From positions 1 to 13,910 of the forward strand of contig SYNW01000050.1 in assembly GCA_005805045.1 (NCBI GenBank): a stretch of DNA of 13,910 nt. Reading direction: 5' to 3'. Positions 5,736 to 12,480 of the stretch are shown here, in pieces. Position 1 is the stretch's first letter, and the number at the start of each line of letters is the position of its first letter. The DNA comes from Actinomycetota bacterium. Its GTDB lineage: Bacteria; Actinomycetota; Acidimicrobiia; Acidimicrobiales; Ilumatobacteraceae. A program made the translations under genes and the position numbers. The notes under the pieces were generated by a model. It worked only from the letters and a program-made list of their open reading frames with translations, searched no databases and was not told the DNA's origin.

Positions 5736-6458
5736 ATGACCGAAGCGCAGAAAGCATTGGCAAGTTTTGAAGTTATTGATGGTGTTGCAGTAATCAAACT
5801 CGATGACGGCAAGGCCAATGCCTTGTCGTTGACGATGCAAAGCGCTCTCAACTCGGCACTTGATCAAGCGCAACAAGCCAAATTGCCCGTGGTGGTAACA
5901 GGTCGTTCAGGCATTTTGTCGGCGGGTTTCGATCTCAAGACTCTTGCCGCGAGCGGTCAACCAGCAGTTGACATGCTCAATGGTGGCATCGAATTGGCGT
6001 TGCGCTTGCTGAGTTTTGAAACACCAGTAGTGATTGCCTGCGGTGGTCATGCGATAGCGATGGGCGTTTTCTTGTTGCAATGCGGTGATTATCGAATCGG
6101 CGTAGCCGGCAACTTCAAATATTCGGCCAATGAAGTGGCTATTGGCATGACGATGCCATGGTCGACTATTGAGATATTGCGACAGCGTTTAACGCCTGCC
6201 GCGCTTTCGCGCGCGGTTTTGCTTGCCGAGACTTTCACGCCGACAAATGGCGTCGAAAACGGGTTAATTGATCGTGTCGTGGCAACTGAAGCAGAACTGA
6301 TGCCGGTCGCGCTCGAGTTTGCGAAATCAACTTTGGCGCTTAACGCTGCTGCACATGCGTCGAGCAAACACAGGTTGCGTGGCGAGGTGATTGCGGCGAT
6401 TCGCAGTGGACTTGCGAAAGATTATGACGGTTGGAAAAAACTCTTTCTCGCCAGCTAG
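5736..6458 (+). CDS. Crotonase / enoyl-CoA hydratase-isomerase family protein (PRK06213-like)
   Basis: This 240-aa protein shows the crotonase fold: GVAVIKLDDGKANALS (about 16-31), the oxyanion-hole segments SAGFDLKTL (about 62-70) and GGHAIAMGVFLLQCGDYRIG (about 103-122), then NEVAIGMTMPW (about 132-142). The GHAIA.G.FLL..GDYRIG and NEVAIGMTMP segments match my memory of the PRK06213 subgroup. In enoyl-CoA hydratase two Glu residues catalyse water addition. Here the first falls at Phe112, while Glu133 fits the second. A one-Glu site is more typical of isomerases or other crotonase reactions, so the substrate and reaction are uncertain. It likely acts on acyl-CoA thioesters in the cytoplasm. 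The gene follows modC by 45 bp with its own promoter candidate and is probably unrelated to molybdate. Its TAG stop shares the CTAG palindrome with the convergent trhO stop. Confidence 0.85.
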   Translation: MTEAQKALASFEVIDGVAVIKLDDGKANALSLTMQSALNSALDQAQQAKLPVVVTGRSGILSAGFDLKTLAASGQPAVDMLNGGIELALRLLSFETPVVIACGGHAIAMGVFLLQCGDYRIGVAGNFKYSANEVAIGMTMPWSTIEILRQRLTPAALSRAVLLAETFTPTNGVENGLIDRVVATEAELMPVALEFAKSTLALNAAAHASSKHRLRGEVIAAIRSGLAKDYDGWKKLFLAS

Positions 6459-7327
6459 CTAGCTTTTGCCAGACAGCTTTGGCAAAGAACCTTGTCTGTT
6501 TTTTTGGCACAGTCTTGGCAGACCAAAAACAAGCTGCGGCACTTTAAATTTGTACAATCAAAAAACTGACTGGTGCTTGACGAGCAATGATCACATTTGC
6601 CGAGAACTTTCGCGTGATCACTGAAGTCGATTTTTAGTCGCTTGTCAAACACATAAAGCGAACCTTCCCACAAAGAATCGTCGCCGAACTCTTCGCCGTA
6701 GCGCACGATGCCACCGTCGATTTGATAAACCTCTTTGAAGCCTCGGTTCTTCATTAGTAGTGATAAAACCTCGCATCGAATGCCACCCGTGCAATATGTG
6801 ACGATTGGTCTTCCTTTGAGGTGGTCGAATTTTCCGCTTTCTAGTTCGTCAACGAAGTCGGGCGTTGTTTTCGCATCAGTTACGACGGCATTTTTAAATT
6901 TGCCGATGCGAGCCTCGTGAGCGCTGCGACCATCGAAGAAAACCACATCATCGCCGCGCTCGGCAACAAGTTGGTCGACTTCGACTGGTTTGAGATGCAC
7001 GCCACCACCAACTATTCCGGTTTCGTCGACAATAATCTCTTCTGGCCTGCCAAAAGTCACGATCTCGTCACGAACGCGAACTTCAAGTCGCGGAAACTCG
7101 TCACCATTACCCTCTGACCACTTGAAGTCGATTTCCTTAAACGGTGCGAACCCCTTTGTGGCTCGGACATATTTCTTGACGTTCGTCATTGATCCGCCGA
7201 CGGTGCCGTTGATGCCGTGCTTCGAAACAATGATTCGGCCATTGAGATTGAATCGTTCGCAAAGTGCGCGCTGCCAGAGTCGAATCGCCTCGGGGTCGGC
7301 GAGGATGGCGAACTTATAAAAGAGCAC
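6455..7327 (-). CDS. trhO: tRNA uridine(34) hydroxylase TrhO (rhodanese family, YceA-like)
   Basis: This protein is about 290 aa. The N-terminal domain (LFYKFAILADPEAIRLWQ, NGRIIVSKHGINGTVGGS) and the rhodanese domain (FFDGRSAHEARIGKF about 130-144; catalytic loop YCTGGIRCE with Cys179) match TrhO. This enzyme hydroxylates the wobble uridine of certain tRNAs using oxygen. The Cys-rich tail (CDHC 245-248, then Cys258, 263, 270, 273, 282 and 285) is a family feature that likely binds zinc. The start is uncertain. The frame runs open to 7447 and would overlap alaA, but the family homology begins at VLFYKF, where GTG (7325-7327) is the only standard start codon nearby. A TATATA sequence at 7343-7348 could be its -10. 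The stop lies within CTAG, shared with the crotonase gene. The next gene, alaA, is divergent and functionally unrelated. Confidence 0.88.
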   Translation of the reverse strand: MLFYKFAILADPEAIRLWQRALCERFNLNGRIIVSKHGINGTVGGSMTNVKKYVRATKGFAPFKEIDFKWSEGNGDEFPRLEVRVRDEIVTFGRPEEIIVDETGIVGGGVHLKPVEVDQLVAERGDDVVFFDGRSAHEARIGKFKNAVVTDAKTTPDFVDELESGKFDHLKGRPIVTYCTGGIRCEVLSLLMKNRGFKEVYQIDGGIVRYGEEFGDDSLWEGSLYVFDKRLKIDFSDHAKVLGKCDHCSSSTSQFFDCTNLKCRSLFLVCQDCAKKTDKVLCQSCLAKAS

Positions 7328-7386
7328 AATTTTTGAAGGTTCTATATATGTAATTTTATGGGGAGAATCACACAGAATTATGGGCG

Positions 7387-7392
7387 TAGCCT
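7387..7392 (+). promoter_or_regulatory. Putative -10 element for alaA
   Basis: TAGCCT lies 8 nt before the ATG at 7401, with no Shine-Dalgarno sequence between them. This fits a leaderless transcript or one with a leader of 1-2 nt. It lies in the 73-bp divergent gap between trhO and alaA. Confidence 0.3.
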
Positions 7393-7400
7393 GATCGGTT

Positions 7401-8621
7401 ATGGAAATTCTGCAGTCACAGAAGTTGGCCAATGTCTTGTATGACATTCGTGGCCCTGTGCTTGAAGAAGCTAAGAGACTTGAGGCGCAGGGTCACCGAA
7501 TCATCAAACTGAATATCGGCAACCCGCAGCCGTTTGGTTTCGAAACGCCGCCCGAAGTTTTGGTCGAAGTTGTTCGCAATCTGCCAACCTCACAGGGATA
7601 TTCAGATTCGCAAGGCATTTTGTCCGCGCGAACTGCGGTTGTGCAAAATTATCAAGAGCGCGGCATTGACATAACTGATGTCGATGATGTTTGGCTCGGC
7701 AACGGAGTAAGCGAGTTAATTCAAATTGCGCTGAACGCGTTGCTCGACGAAGGCGACGAAGTTTTGATTCCGGCACCTGATTATCCGTTGTGGACAGCCG
7801 CGACAAGTCTCTCGGGTGGCACACCAGTGCACTATTTATGCGACGAAGCAAACGGTTGGATGCCGATGATCGAAGATATTCGCACCAAAACGACTGATCG
7901 CACCAAAGCGATAGTCGTGATTAACCCGAACAACCCGACTGGTGCCGTGTATAGCCCCGAAATTTTGCGTGAGATCGCAGATTTCGCCGCTGAACGGGGG
8001 TTGATCGTGATGGCAGATGAGATTTACGACAAGATTCTTTACGACGACGCGGTGCACACCACATTTGCGGCGATCGCCCCTGATGTTTTCACGCTGACTT
8101 TCAACGGTTTGTCGAAGGCCTATCGCCTTGCTGGCTTTCGTGCCGCATGGATGCTGATGACTGGCCCGCGCAAACACGCGACAAGCTATATCGAAGGCAT
8201 AAATATGTTGACAAATATGAGACTGTGTGCAAATGTGCCCGCACAACATGCGATACAGACCGCACTCGGTGGTCGACAGAGTATTCGCGATTTGGTTCTG
8301 CCCGGTGGTCGGTTGCTCGAACAACGCGACGCAGCAATAGCGGCGCTTGAAAACATAAAGGGTGTTTCGTGCGTAAAACCCAAGGGGGCGCTTTATGTGT
8401 TTCCGAAACTTGATCCGAGTGTCTACCCAATCAAGGATGACCGAAAGTTTGTGCTCGACTTTTTGCGCGCCGAACATGTTTTGGTCGTGCAGGGCACAGG
8501 CTTCAACTGGCCGTCTCCGGATCATCTTCGTATTGTTACTTTGCCTTACGCCAAAGACTTGACCGAAGCAATCGGTCGCCTCGGCAACTTCTTGTCGAAC
8601 TACGACCCAGCTAAAAAATAA
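7401..8621 (+). CDS. alaA: Glutamate-pyruvate (alanine) aminotransferase AlaA
   Basis: This 406-aa protein is a PLP-dependent class I aminotransferase. It closely follows E. coli AlaA as I remember it: the N-terminal block LANVLYDIRGPVLEEAKRL, then LNIGNPQPFGFETP, NLPTSQGYSDSQG, PAPDYPLWTAA, INPNNPTGAVYS, ADEIYDKILYDD, MRLCANVPAQHAIQTALGG and FNWPSPDHLRIVTLP. The PLP-binding lysine is Lys239 in NGLSKAYRLAGFR, and the C-terminal Arg in HLRIVTLP binds the substrate carboxylate. It interconverts pyruvate plus glutamate with alanine plus 2-oxoglutarate in the cytoplasm. Its length is full and the start matches the family. The TAA stop directly abuts the stop of the convergent SDR gene (TAATTA, 8619-8624), leaving no room for a terminator between them. 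Confidence 0.95.
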   Translation: MEILQSQKLANVLYDIRGPVLEEAKRLEAQGHRIIKLNIGNPQPFGFETPPEVLVEVVRNLPTSQGYSDSQGILSARTAVVQNYQERGIDITDVDDVWLGNGVSELIQIALNALLDEGDEVLIPAPDYPLWTAATSLSGGTPVHYLCDEANGWMPMIEDIRTKTTDRTKAIVVINPNNPTGAVYSPEILREIADFAAERGLIVMADEIYDKILYDDAVHTTFAAIAPDVFTLTFNGLSKAYRLAGFRAAWMLMTGPRKHATSYIEGINMLTNMRLCANVPAQHAIQTALGGRQSIRDLVLPGGRLLEQRDAAIAALENIKGVSCVKPKGALYVFPKLDPSVYPIKDDRKFVLDFLRAEHVLVVQGTGFNWPSPDHLRIVTLPYAKDLTEAIGRLGNFLSNYDPAKK

Positions 8622-9395
8622 TTACCTGGCGTAGGTCACGCCGCCGTCGACGATGATCGTCGAGCCGACAACATAATCACCTGCACGAGACGCGAGATAG
8701 ATCGCGGCACCCGCCATGTCTTCGGGTGTGCCAACTCGCTTGGCCGGTATTTGCGATGCGACCATTTCGCCGTGGTCACGAGCGATCTTGTTCATCTCTG
8801 AGGCAAACGCACCAGGGGCGATCGCCGTGACGACGATGTCGTCTTGAATCAAACGCAACGCCATGCGCTTGGTCATGTGAATTAATCCGGCCTTGCTCGC
8901 TGCATACGGATAAGTTTCCAATTCGTTGATTGAGACACCGTCGATTGAGGCGATATTTATGACTTTGGTGAGGTGTTTATTTTTTGCCGCCGCGGCTCGT
9001 AACTGCGGTGCGAGCGCCTGGGTCAAAAAAAACGGTGTCTTCATGTTCAGGTCGACTGTCTTATCCCAGCCAGATTCTGGAAACGAATCAAATTCGGCCA
9101 TCCATGCGGCGCCTGCGTTGTTCACCAAAATGTCGATCGCAGGTTCGCGCTTGGCGATTTCGGAGGCGAAAGTTGTCACTCCAGCTTGAGTTGAAAGATC
9201 ACTTGGTATCGAAATGCATTCGCCAAATTGTGAGAGTTCTTTGGCCGCGGCGTCGCACTGGGCCGCTTTTCGCGCGGTGATATAGACGCGCGAGCAACCG
9301 TGTTCCAAGAAACCCTGCACGATCATTGCGCCGATGCCACGTGACCCGCCAGTAACAATTGCGACACGATTCTTGAGTGAAAATAAGTCCTTCAT
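8622..9395 (-). CDS. Short-chain dehydrogenase/reductase (SDR), classical type
   Basis: This 257-aa protein is a classical SDR. It has the nucleotide-binding motif TGGSRGIG (15-22), then DLST near 67-70 and VNNAGAAW (91-98). The catalytic residues are Asn117, Ser150 (NIASIDG), Tyr164 and Lys168 (YAASK). The tail is IAPGAF followed by GSTIIVDGGVTYAR. This reads as an FabG-like oxidoreductase using NAD(P)H, with the substrate (3-hydroxyacyl-CoA, sugar or other alcohol) unresolved. An extended ORF goes to 9653 but would overlap the divergent acyl-CoA dehydrogenase gene, and its extra sequence lacks protein character. I start at the ATG at 9393-9395 because the fold begins there and a TATAGT element lies 7 nt upstream. 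It is divergent from the acyl-CoA dehydrogenase, whose ATG is 69 bp away, so the two may be co-regulated. Confidence 0.9.
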   Translation of the reverse strand: MKDLFSLKNRVAIVTGGSRGIGAMIVQGFLEHGCSRVYITARKAAQCDAAAKELSQFGECISIPSDLSTQAGVTTFASEIAKREPAIDILVNNAGAAWMAEFDSFPESGWDKTVDLNMKTPFFLTQALAPQLRAAAAKNKHLTKVINIASIDGVSINELETYPYAASKAGLIHMTKRMALRLIQDDIVVTAIAPGAFASEMNKIARDHGEMVASQIPAKRVGTPEDMAGAAIYLASRAGDYVVGSTIIVDGGVTYAR

Positions 9396-9402
9396 CAGCA
9401 CA

Positions 9403-9408
9403 ACTATA
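9403..9408 (-). promoter_or_regulatory. Putative -10 element for leaderless SDR gene
   Basis: On the minus strand TATAGT, one mismatch from the TATAAT consensus, lies exactly 7 nt (TGTGCTG) before the ATG at 9395. This decides the start over the longer ORF, since transcription would begin at or next to this ATG. No good -35 is visible. Confidence 0.5.
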
Positions 9409-9452
9409 GAGATTTTGTATGCCACGCCTTTCATCGTGACTGGTCGCACTAG

Positions 9453-9458
9453 TAGCGT
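9453..9458 (+). promoter_or_regulatory. Putative -10 element for leaderless acyl-CoA dehydrogenase gene
   Basis: TAGCGT lies 6 nt (GGGGCT) before the ATG at 9465. It is within the short divergent gap shared with the SDR gene. No clear -35 was found. Confidence 0.35.
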
Positions 9459-9464
9459 GGGGCT

Positions 9465-10754
9465 ATGGCAGCACCTCGAATGCACTCGGGAATCACAACC
9501 GACGATTCGATGAATTTGGCGATGTCGCCAGGTGCAGTACCGCTCTATGAAGCCGTTGTTGCGTTCATCAAAAACGAAATCGATCCGGTAACAGAAGAAT
9601 ATTTCAAGCTTGGTGAGGGTCGACCCGATCGATGGCAATACGGCAAAGGTCAACTTGAGTTGCTCGACTCGATCAAAGCCAAAGCGAAGGCCAATGGCTT
9701 GTGGAACTTTTTTTTGCCGAATTCTGAAACCGGTCAGGGTTTATCGAATCTTGACTATGCATACATCGCCGCCGAACTTGGCAAAAATCCGATCGCATCT
9801 GAATGCTTGAATTGCAGCGCACCGGACACGGGCAACATGGAAGTGCTCGAGCGCGTTGGTACGCCAGAGCAAAAGAAAAGATGGCTCGAGCCACTACTCA
9901 ATGGCGAAATTCGTTCGGCATATGCGATGACCGAACCAGACGTTGCTTCGAGTGATGCAAAAAATCTCAAGTGTGCTGCCGTTCTTGACGGTGACGAATG
10001 GCTGATCAACGGCGAGAAGTTTTATATCTCCGGCGCGGGAGATCCACGTTGCAAAGTTCTGATTTGTATGTTGCAGACCAATCCTGATGGCCCGCCCCAC
10101 GGTCGACATTCGCAAATTCTCGTTCCGATGGACACAAAAGGCGTCGAGATTCTTGGTGCTATGCATGTATTCGGCGAAGACGATGCACCGCATGGTCACA
10201 TGCATCTGCGATTCAATAATGTGCGCGTGCCGAAATCGAATATTTTGCTGGGTGAAGGTCGGGGTTTCGAAATTTCACAGGTGCGTCTCGGACCTGGACG
10301 AATACATCACTGCATGCGATCGATCGGTGCAGCCGAACGCGCACTTGAATTGATGGTGAATCGCGGTTTGAGTCGTGAGGCGTTTGGTAAACCAATTGCG
10401 CGTCTTGGCAAAAATACCGAAGTAATCGGTAAAGCACGTATCGAAATTGAAGCGATGCGATTAATGGTGTTGCGTGCTGCACGCGCGATGGACACGATGG
10501 GCAACGCCGAGGCCAGAGTTTGGGTGAGCGCCGTCAAAGCAATGGTGCCTGAGCGAGTTTGCAAAATTATTGACGAAGCGATGCAGATTTTTGGTGGTGC
10601 GGGCATCTCTCAATGGACACCGTTGGCACGAATGTACGCAGGTCAGCGAACTTTGCGATTGGCAGATGGCCCCGATGAAGTGCACTGGCACGTGGTTGGT
10701 CGTGCCGAAATTTCGCGACATGAGGGTAGTTCTCAAAACTCAAATAAAAAATAG
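9465..10754 (+). CDS. Acyl-CoA dehydrogenase, ACAD10/11-like
   Basis: This 429-aa FAD-dependent acyl-CoA dehydrogenase has the standard three-part fold. An N-terminal helical domain includes NGLWNFFLPNSETGQGLSNLDYAYIAAELG. The middle beta domain has SAYAMTEPDVASSDAKNL (151-168) and EWLINGEKFYISGAGDP. The C-terminal helical domain has REAFGKPIARLGKN, QIFGGAGIS and RTLRLADGPDEVH (395-407). In many family members a Glu in a Y-E-G-T motif is the catalytic base. Here the aligned position is Asp401 (ADGP), as I recall for ACAD10/11-type enzymes. Those have recently been linked to 4-hydroxyacyl-CoA breakdown, but that substrate is speculative here because no kinase gene is visible. Other starts (Met 6, 16 or 20) are possible. 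The gene is followed 19 bp later by an iron-dependent alcohol dehydrogenase, probably in one operon. Confidence 0.92.
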   Translation: MAAPRMHSGITTDDSMNLAMSPGAVPLYEAVVAFIKNEIDPVTEEYFKLGEGRPDRWQYGKGQLELLDSIKAKAKANGLWNFFLPNSETGQGLSNLDYAYIAAELGKNPIASECLNCSAPDTGNMEVLERVGTPEQKKRWLEPLLNGEIRSAYAMTEPDVASSDAKNLKCAAVLDGDEWLINGEKFYISGAGDPRCKVLICMLQTNPDGPPHGRHSQILVPMDTKGVEILGAMHVFGEDDAPHGHMHLRFNNVRVPKSNILLGEGRGFEISQVRLGPGRIHHCMRSIGAAERALELMVNRGLSREAFGKPIARLGKNTEVIGKARIEIEAMRLMVLRAARAMDTMGNAEARVWVSAVKAMVPERVCKIIDEAMQIFGGAGISQWTPLARMYAGQRTLRLADGPDEVHWHVVGRAEISRHEGSSQNSNKK

Positions 10755-10757
10755 ATC

Positions 10758-10764
10758 AAGGGGG
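10758..10764 (+). promoter_or_regulatory. Ribosome-binding site of the iron-alcohol dehydrogenase gene
   Basis: AAGGGGG is a strong Shine-Dalgarno sequence 9 nt before the ATG at 10774. An out-of-frame ATG at 10767 lies too close to it. It is the clearest such site in the window and belongs to an operon-internal gene, in contrast to the promoter-proximal genes that lack one. Confidence 0.7.
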
Positions 10765-10773
10765 ATATGAATT

Positions 10774-11988
10774 ATGGATCCAGCAGTGAGCACTTTCGGT
10801 CTTGAGCCGATGTCAAGCACAGTTTCGGGACCAAATGTCGCCGCAACGCTCGCCCAATATGTTTCGCCGCACGGCACTCGCGCATTTATCATCACCGATG
10901 CTGGCGTCAGTGGTGCCGGTATTGTCAAACCGATAACAGATGCCTTGACAACTGCAGGCATGAAGTGGCAGGTGTTTGATCAGGTATCGCCGAACCCGAC
11001 AGATGTCAACGTCGCTGCTGGTGTTGCAGCGATCAATAAGTTTGGTCTGGATGGCACTGTTGTCGTATTGGTCGGTGGCGGCTCGGTCATGGACTGCGGT
11101 AAATACATTGCGCTCGCCGCACCAAACGGTGTAAATCATGTGGGCTTGGCATTTGCCCCAGATTTAGATGCCAACGATCGAATTGATTTTTCAACGCTTG
11201 CGCCGAAAGCCAGTGCATCAAAACCTGGCTTGCCAACAATTGCGATACCGACCACTTCTGGCACAGCATCTGAAACAAATGGTGGTGGATTGATCACCGA
11301 CACGATGACGAATCCTGCGAATCATCGAAAACTTACTTTCAGCAATCCGTCAGTCCGTCCACGCACGATTTTGCTCGACCCGACTTTGACGGTTGGCATG
11401 CCAGCCAAAGGCACCGCGGCCTGCGGCATGGATGTTTTGACTCACGCAATCGAGGCGTACACATCAGTTCAGTCAAACCCATATGCGGATGCACTCGCGC
11501 TACACGCGATTCGACTAGTTGCAAAATATCTGCCAACCGCGGTTACAAACGGTGCAGATCTTGAGGCGCGGGCCCAGATGCAACTCGCTTCACATTTGGC
11601 TGGGCGTGCGTTTTCAAGTGGGCCGTTGCTTGGTTTGGTGCATGCAACTGGTCACCCGATTTCAGGTCAATTACATCAAGCGCATGGTCAGACATTGGCC
11701 ACGATGTTGCCGCATGTGATGCGCTTTAATCGTGATGTTGTCGCCGAGCGTTATGCCAATGTGGGCCAGGCTTTAGGCAGTGAAATCGACCCAGACGCGG
11801 CGATCGCGGCAGTTGAAAAACTTTCTAAAACCGTCGGCACCAACAAGAAGCTCAGCGAACTCGGCGCGACGAGCGACAACATTGCGGCCCTCACGCAAGA
11901 CGCGTTGCGGGACCTGATTATCTTGAATACTCCGCGATATCCGACTCGTGGTGAAGTGCACGAACTTTACGCCAAGGCGCTGCAATAA
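10774..11988 (+). CDS. Iron-containing (group III) alcohol dehydrogenase
   Basis: This 404-aa protein matches Fe-ADH length and motifs. The N-terminal Rossmann-like half has FIITDAGV and the NAD(P)-binding VGGGSVMDCGK (about 100-110), then IPTTSGTASE (158-167). Metal ligands are Asp220 and His224 in CGMDVLTHAIEAY. His290 (LVH) and His304 (AHG) are 14 residues apart, as in FucO; the conserved His294 (GHP) lies nearby. It interconverts an alcohol and an aldehyde in the cytoplasm with NAD(P). The substrate is not evident, and 4-hydroxybutyrate, methanol or short diols are all known in the family. It lies 19 bp after the acyl-CoA dehydrogenase with a strong Shine-Dalgarno site, so the two are probably co-transcribed and may act in one degradation route. 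Its TAA directly abuts the stop of the convergent Nudix gene. Confidence 0.92.
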   Translation: MDPAVSTFGLEPMSSTVSGPNVAATLAQYVSPHGTRAFIITDAGVSGAGIVKPITDALTTAGMKWQVFDQVSPNPTDVNVAAGVAAINKFGLDGTVVVLVGGGSVMDCGKYIALAAPNGVNHVGLAFAPDLDANDRIDFSTLAPKASASKPGLPTIAIPTTSGTASETNGGGLITDTMTNPANHRKLTFSNPSVRPRTILLDPTLTVGMPAKGTAACGMDVLTHAIEAYTSVQSNPYADALALHAIRLVAKYLPTAVTNGADLEARAQMQLASHLAGRAFSSGPLLGLVHATGHPISGQLHQAHGQTLATMLPHVMRFNRDVVAERYANVGQALGSEIDPDAAIAAVEKLSKTVGTNKKLSELGATSDNIAALTQDALRDLIILNTPRYPTRGEVHELYAKALQ

Positions 11989-12465
11989 TTAGTTTTCAAG
12001 CGAACTAATAGTCAGCGGTTTTAGCGCAATCCAAGATTGTTTTAATCCTGGGTGCAAGTTGAGTGTTTCAACTTCTTCAATCGCCGACCATTTTGTCGCA
12101 GTCGACTCAGGGTTGGCGATGTGGGCACCTGCATCGCTCAGCGCGTGGGCGATGACCGTGTCGTAGCTCCACGGGCCGTGGTTGTCCGAAAAAACGTGTT
12201 TGACGGTTAGCGCGTCGATATCGATACCCATTTCTTCGTGCGCTTCGCGCAGCGCGGCACTCACAGAATCTTCGTGCGAATCTTTTGCGCCGCCTGGCAG
12301 CGCCCATGTGCCGCCGCCATGTGTCCATTCGGCGCGAAGTTGCAATAAAACCTGTGGCTCCGGTGTATCGCGACGCAATATCAGCAAGCCCGCTGCGCCA
12401 AATCGACCCCAATGGCGAAAGCCGCAGTCACAATCGACCCATCCGTCGCCGTCACGTTTTCCCAT
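11989..12465 (-). CDS. Nudix hydrolase
   Basis: This 158-aa protein contains a perfect Nudix box at about 59-81, G(x5)E(x7)REAHEEMGI, including GAKDSHED and AALREAHEEMGI. The Glu residues bind Mg2+ for hydrolysis of a nucleoside diphosphate linked to another group. The N-terminal stretch GWVDCDCGFRHWGRFGAAG carries a CxC pair and a conserved W/H pattern that I associate with actinobacterial Nudix proteins. The beta segment GGTWALPGG precedes the box. Substrates of such proteins range from oxidised nucleotides to ADP-ribose and cannot be read from sequence. The ATG lies 15 bp after the stop of the MFS transporter on the same strand. The two are probably co-transcribed, although no Shine-Dalgarno sequence is visible. 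Its stop abuts that of the Fe-alcohol dehydrogenase. Confidence 0.92.
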   Translation of the reverse strand: MGKRDGDGWVDCDCGFRHWGRFGAAGLLILRRDTPEPQVLLQLRAEWTHGGGTWALPGGAKDSHEDSVSAALREAHEEMGIDIDALTVKHVFSDNHGPWSYDTVIAHALSDAGAHIANPESTATKWSAIEEVETLNLHPGLKQSWIALKPLTISSLEN

Positions 12466-12480
12466 CGCTGATCAACAGTA

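Noticed and set aside
7328..7447. N-terminal extension of TrhO to 7447
   Set aside because: It overlaps the alaA start, and family similarity begins only at VLFYKF. The 40 extra residues are Cys/Ile-rich and have no counterpart in TrhO.
7836..8525. 229-aa ORF on the minus strand
   Set aside because: It lies wholly inside alaA, whose match is very strong. Its His/Cys/Arg-rich sequence is typical of an antisense shadow frame.
9396..9653. N-terminal extension of the SDR to 9653
   Set aside because: It overlaps the divergent acyl-CoA dehydrogenase gene, lacks protein-like character, and the SDR fold starts at the ATG at 9395, which has a good -10 at leaderless spacing.
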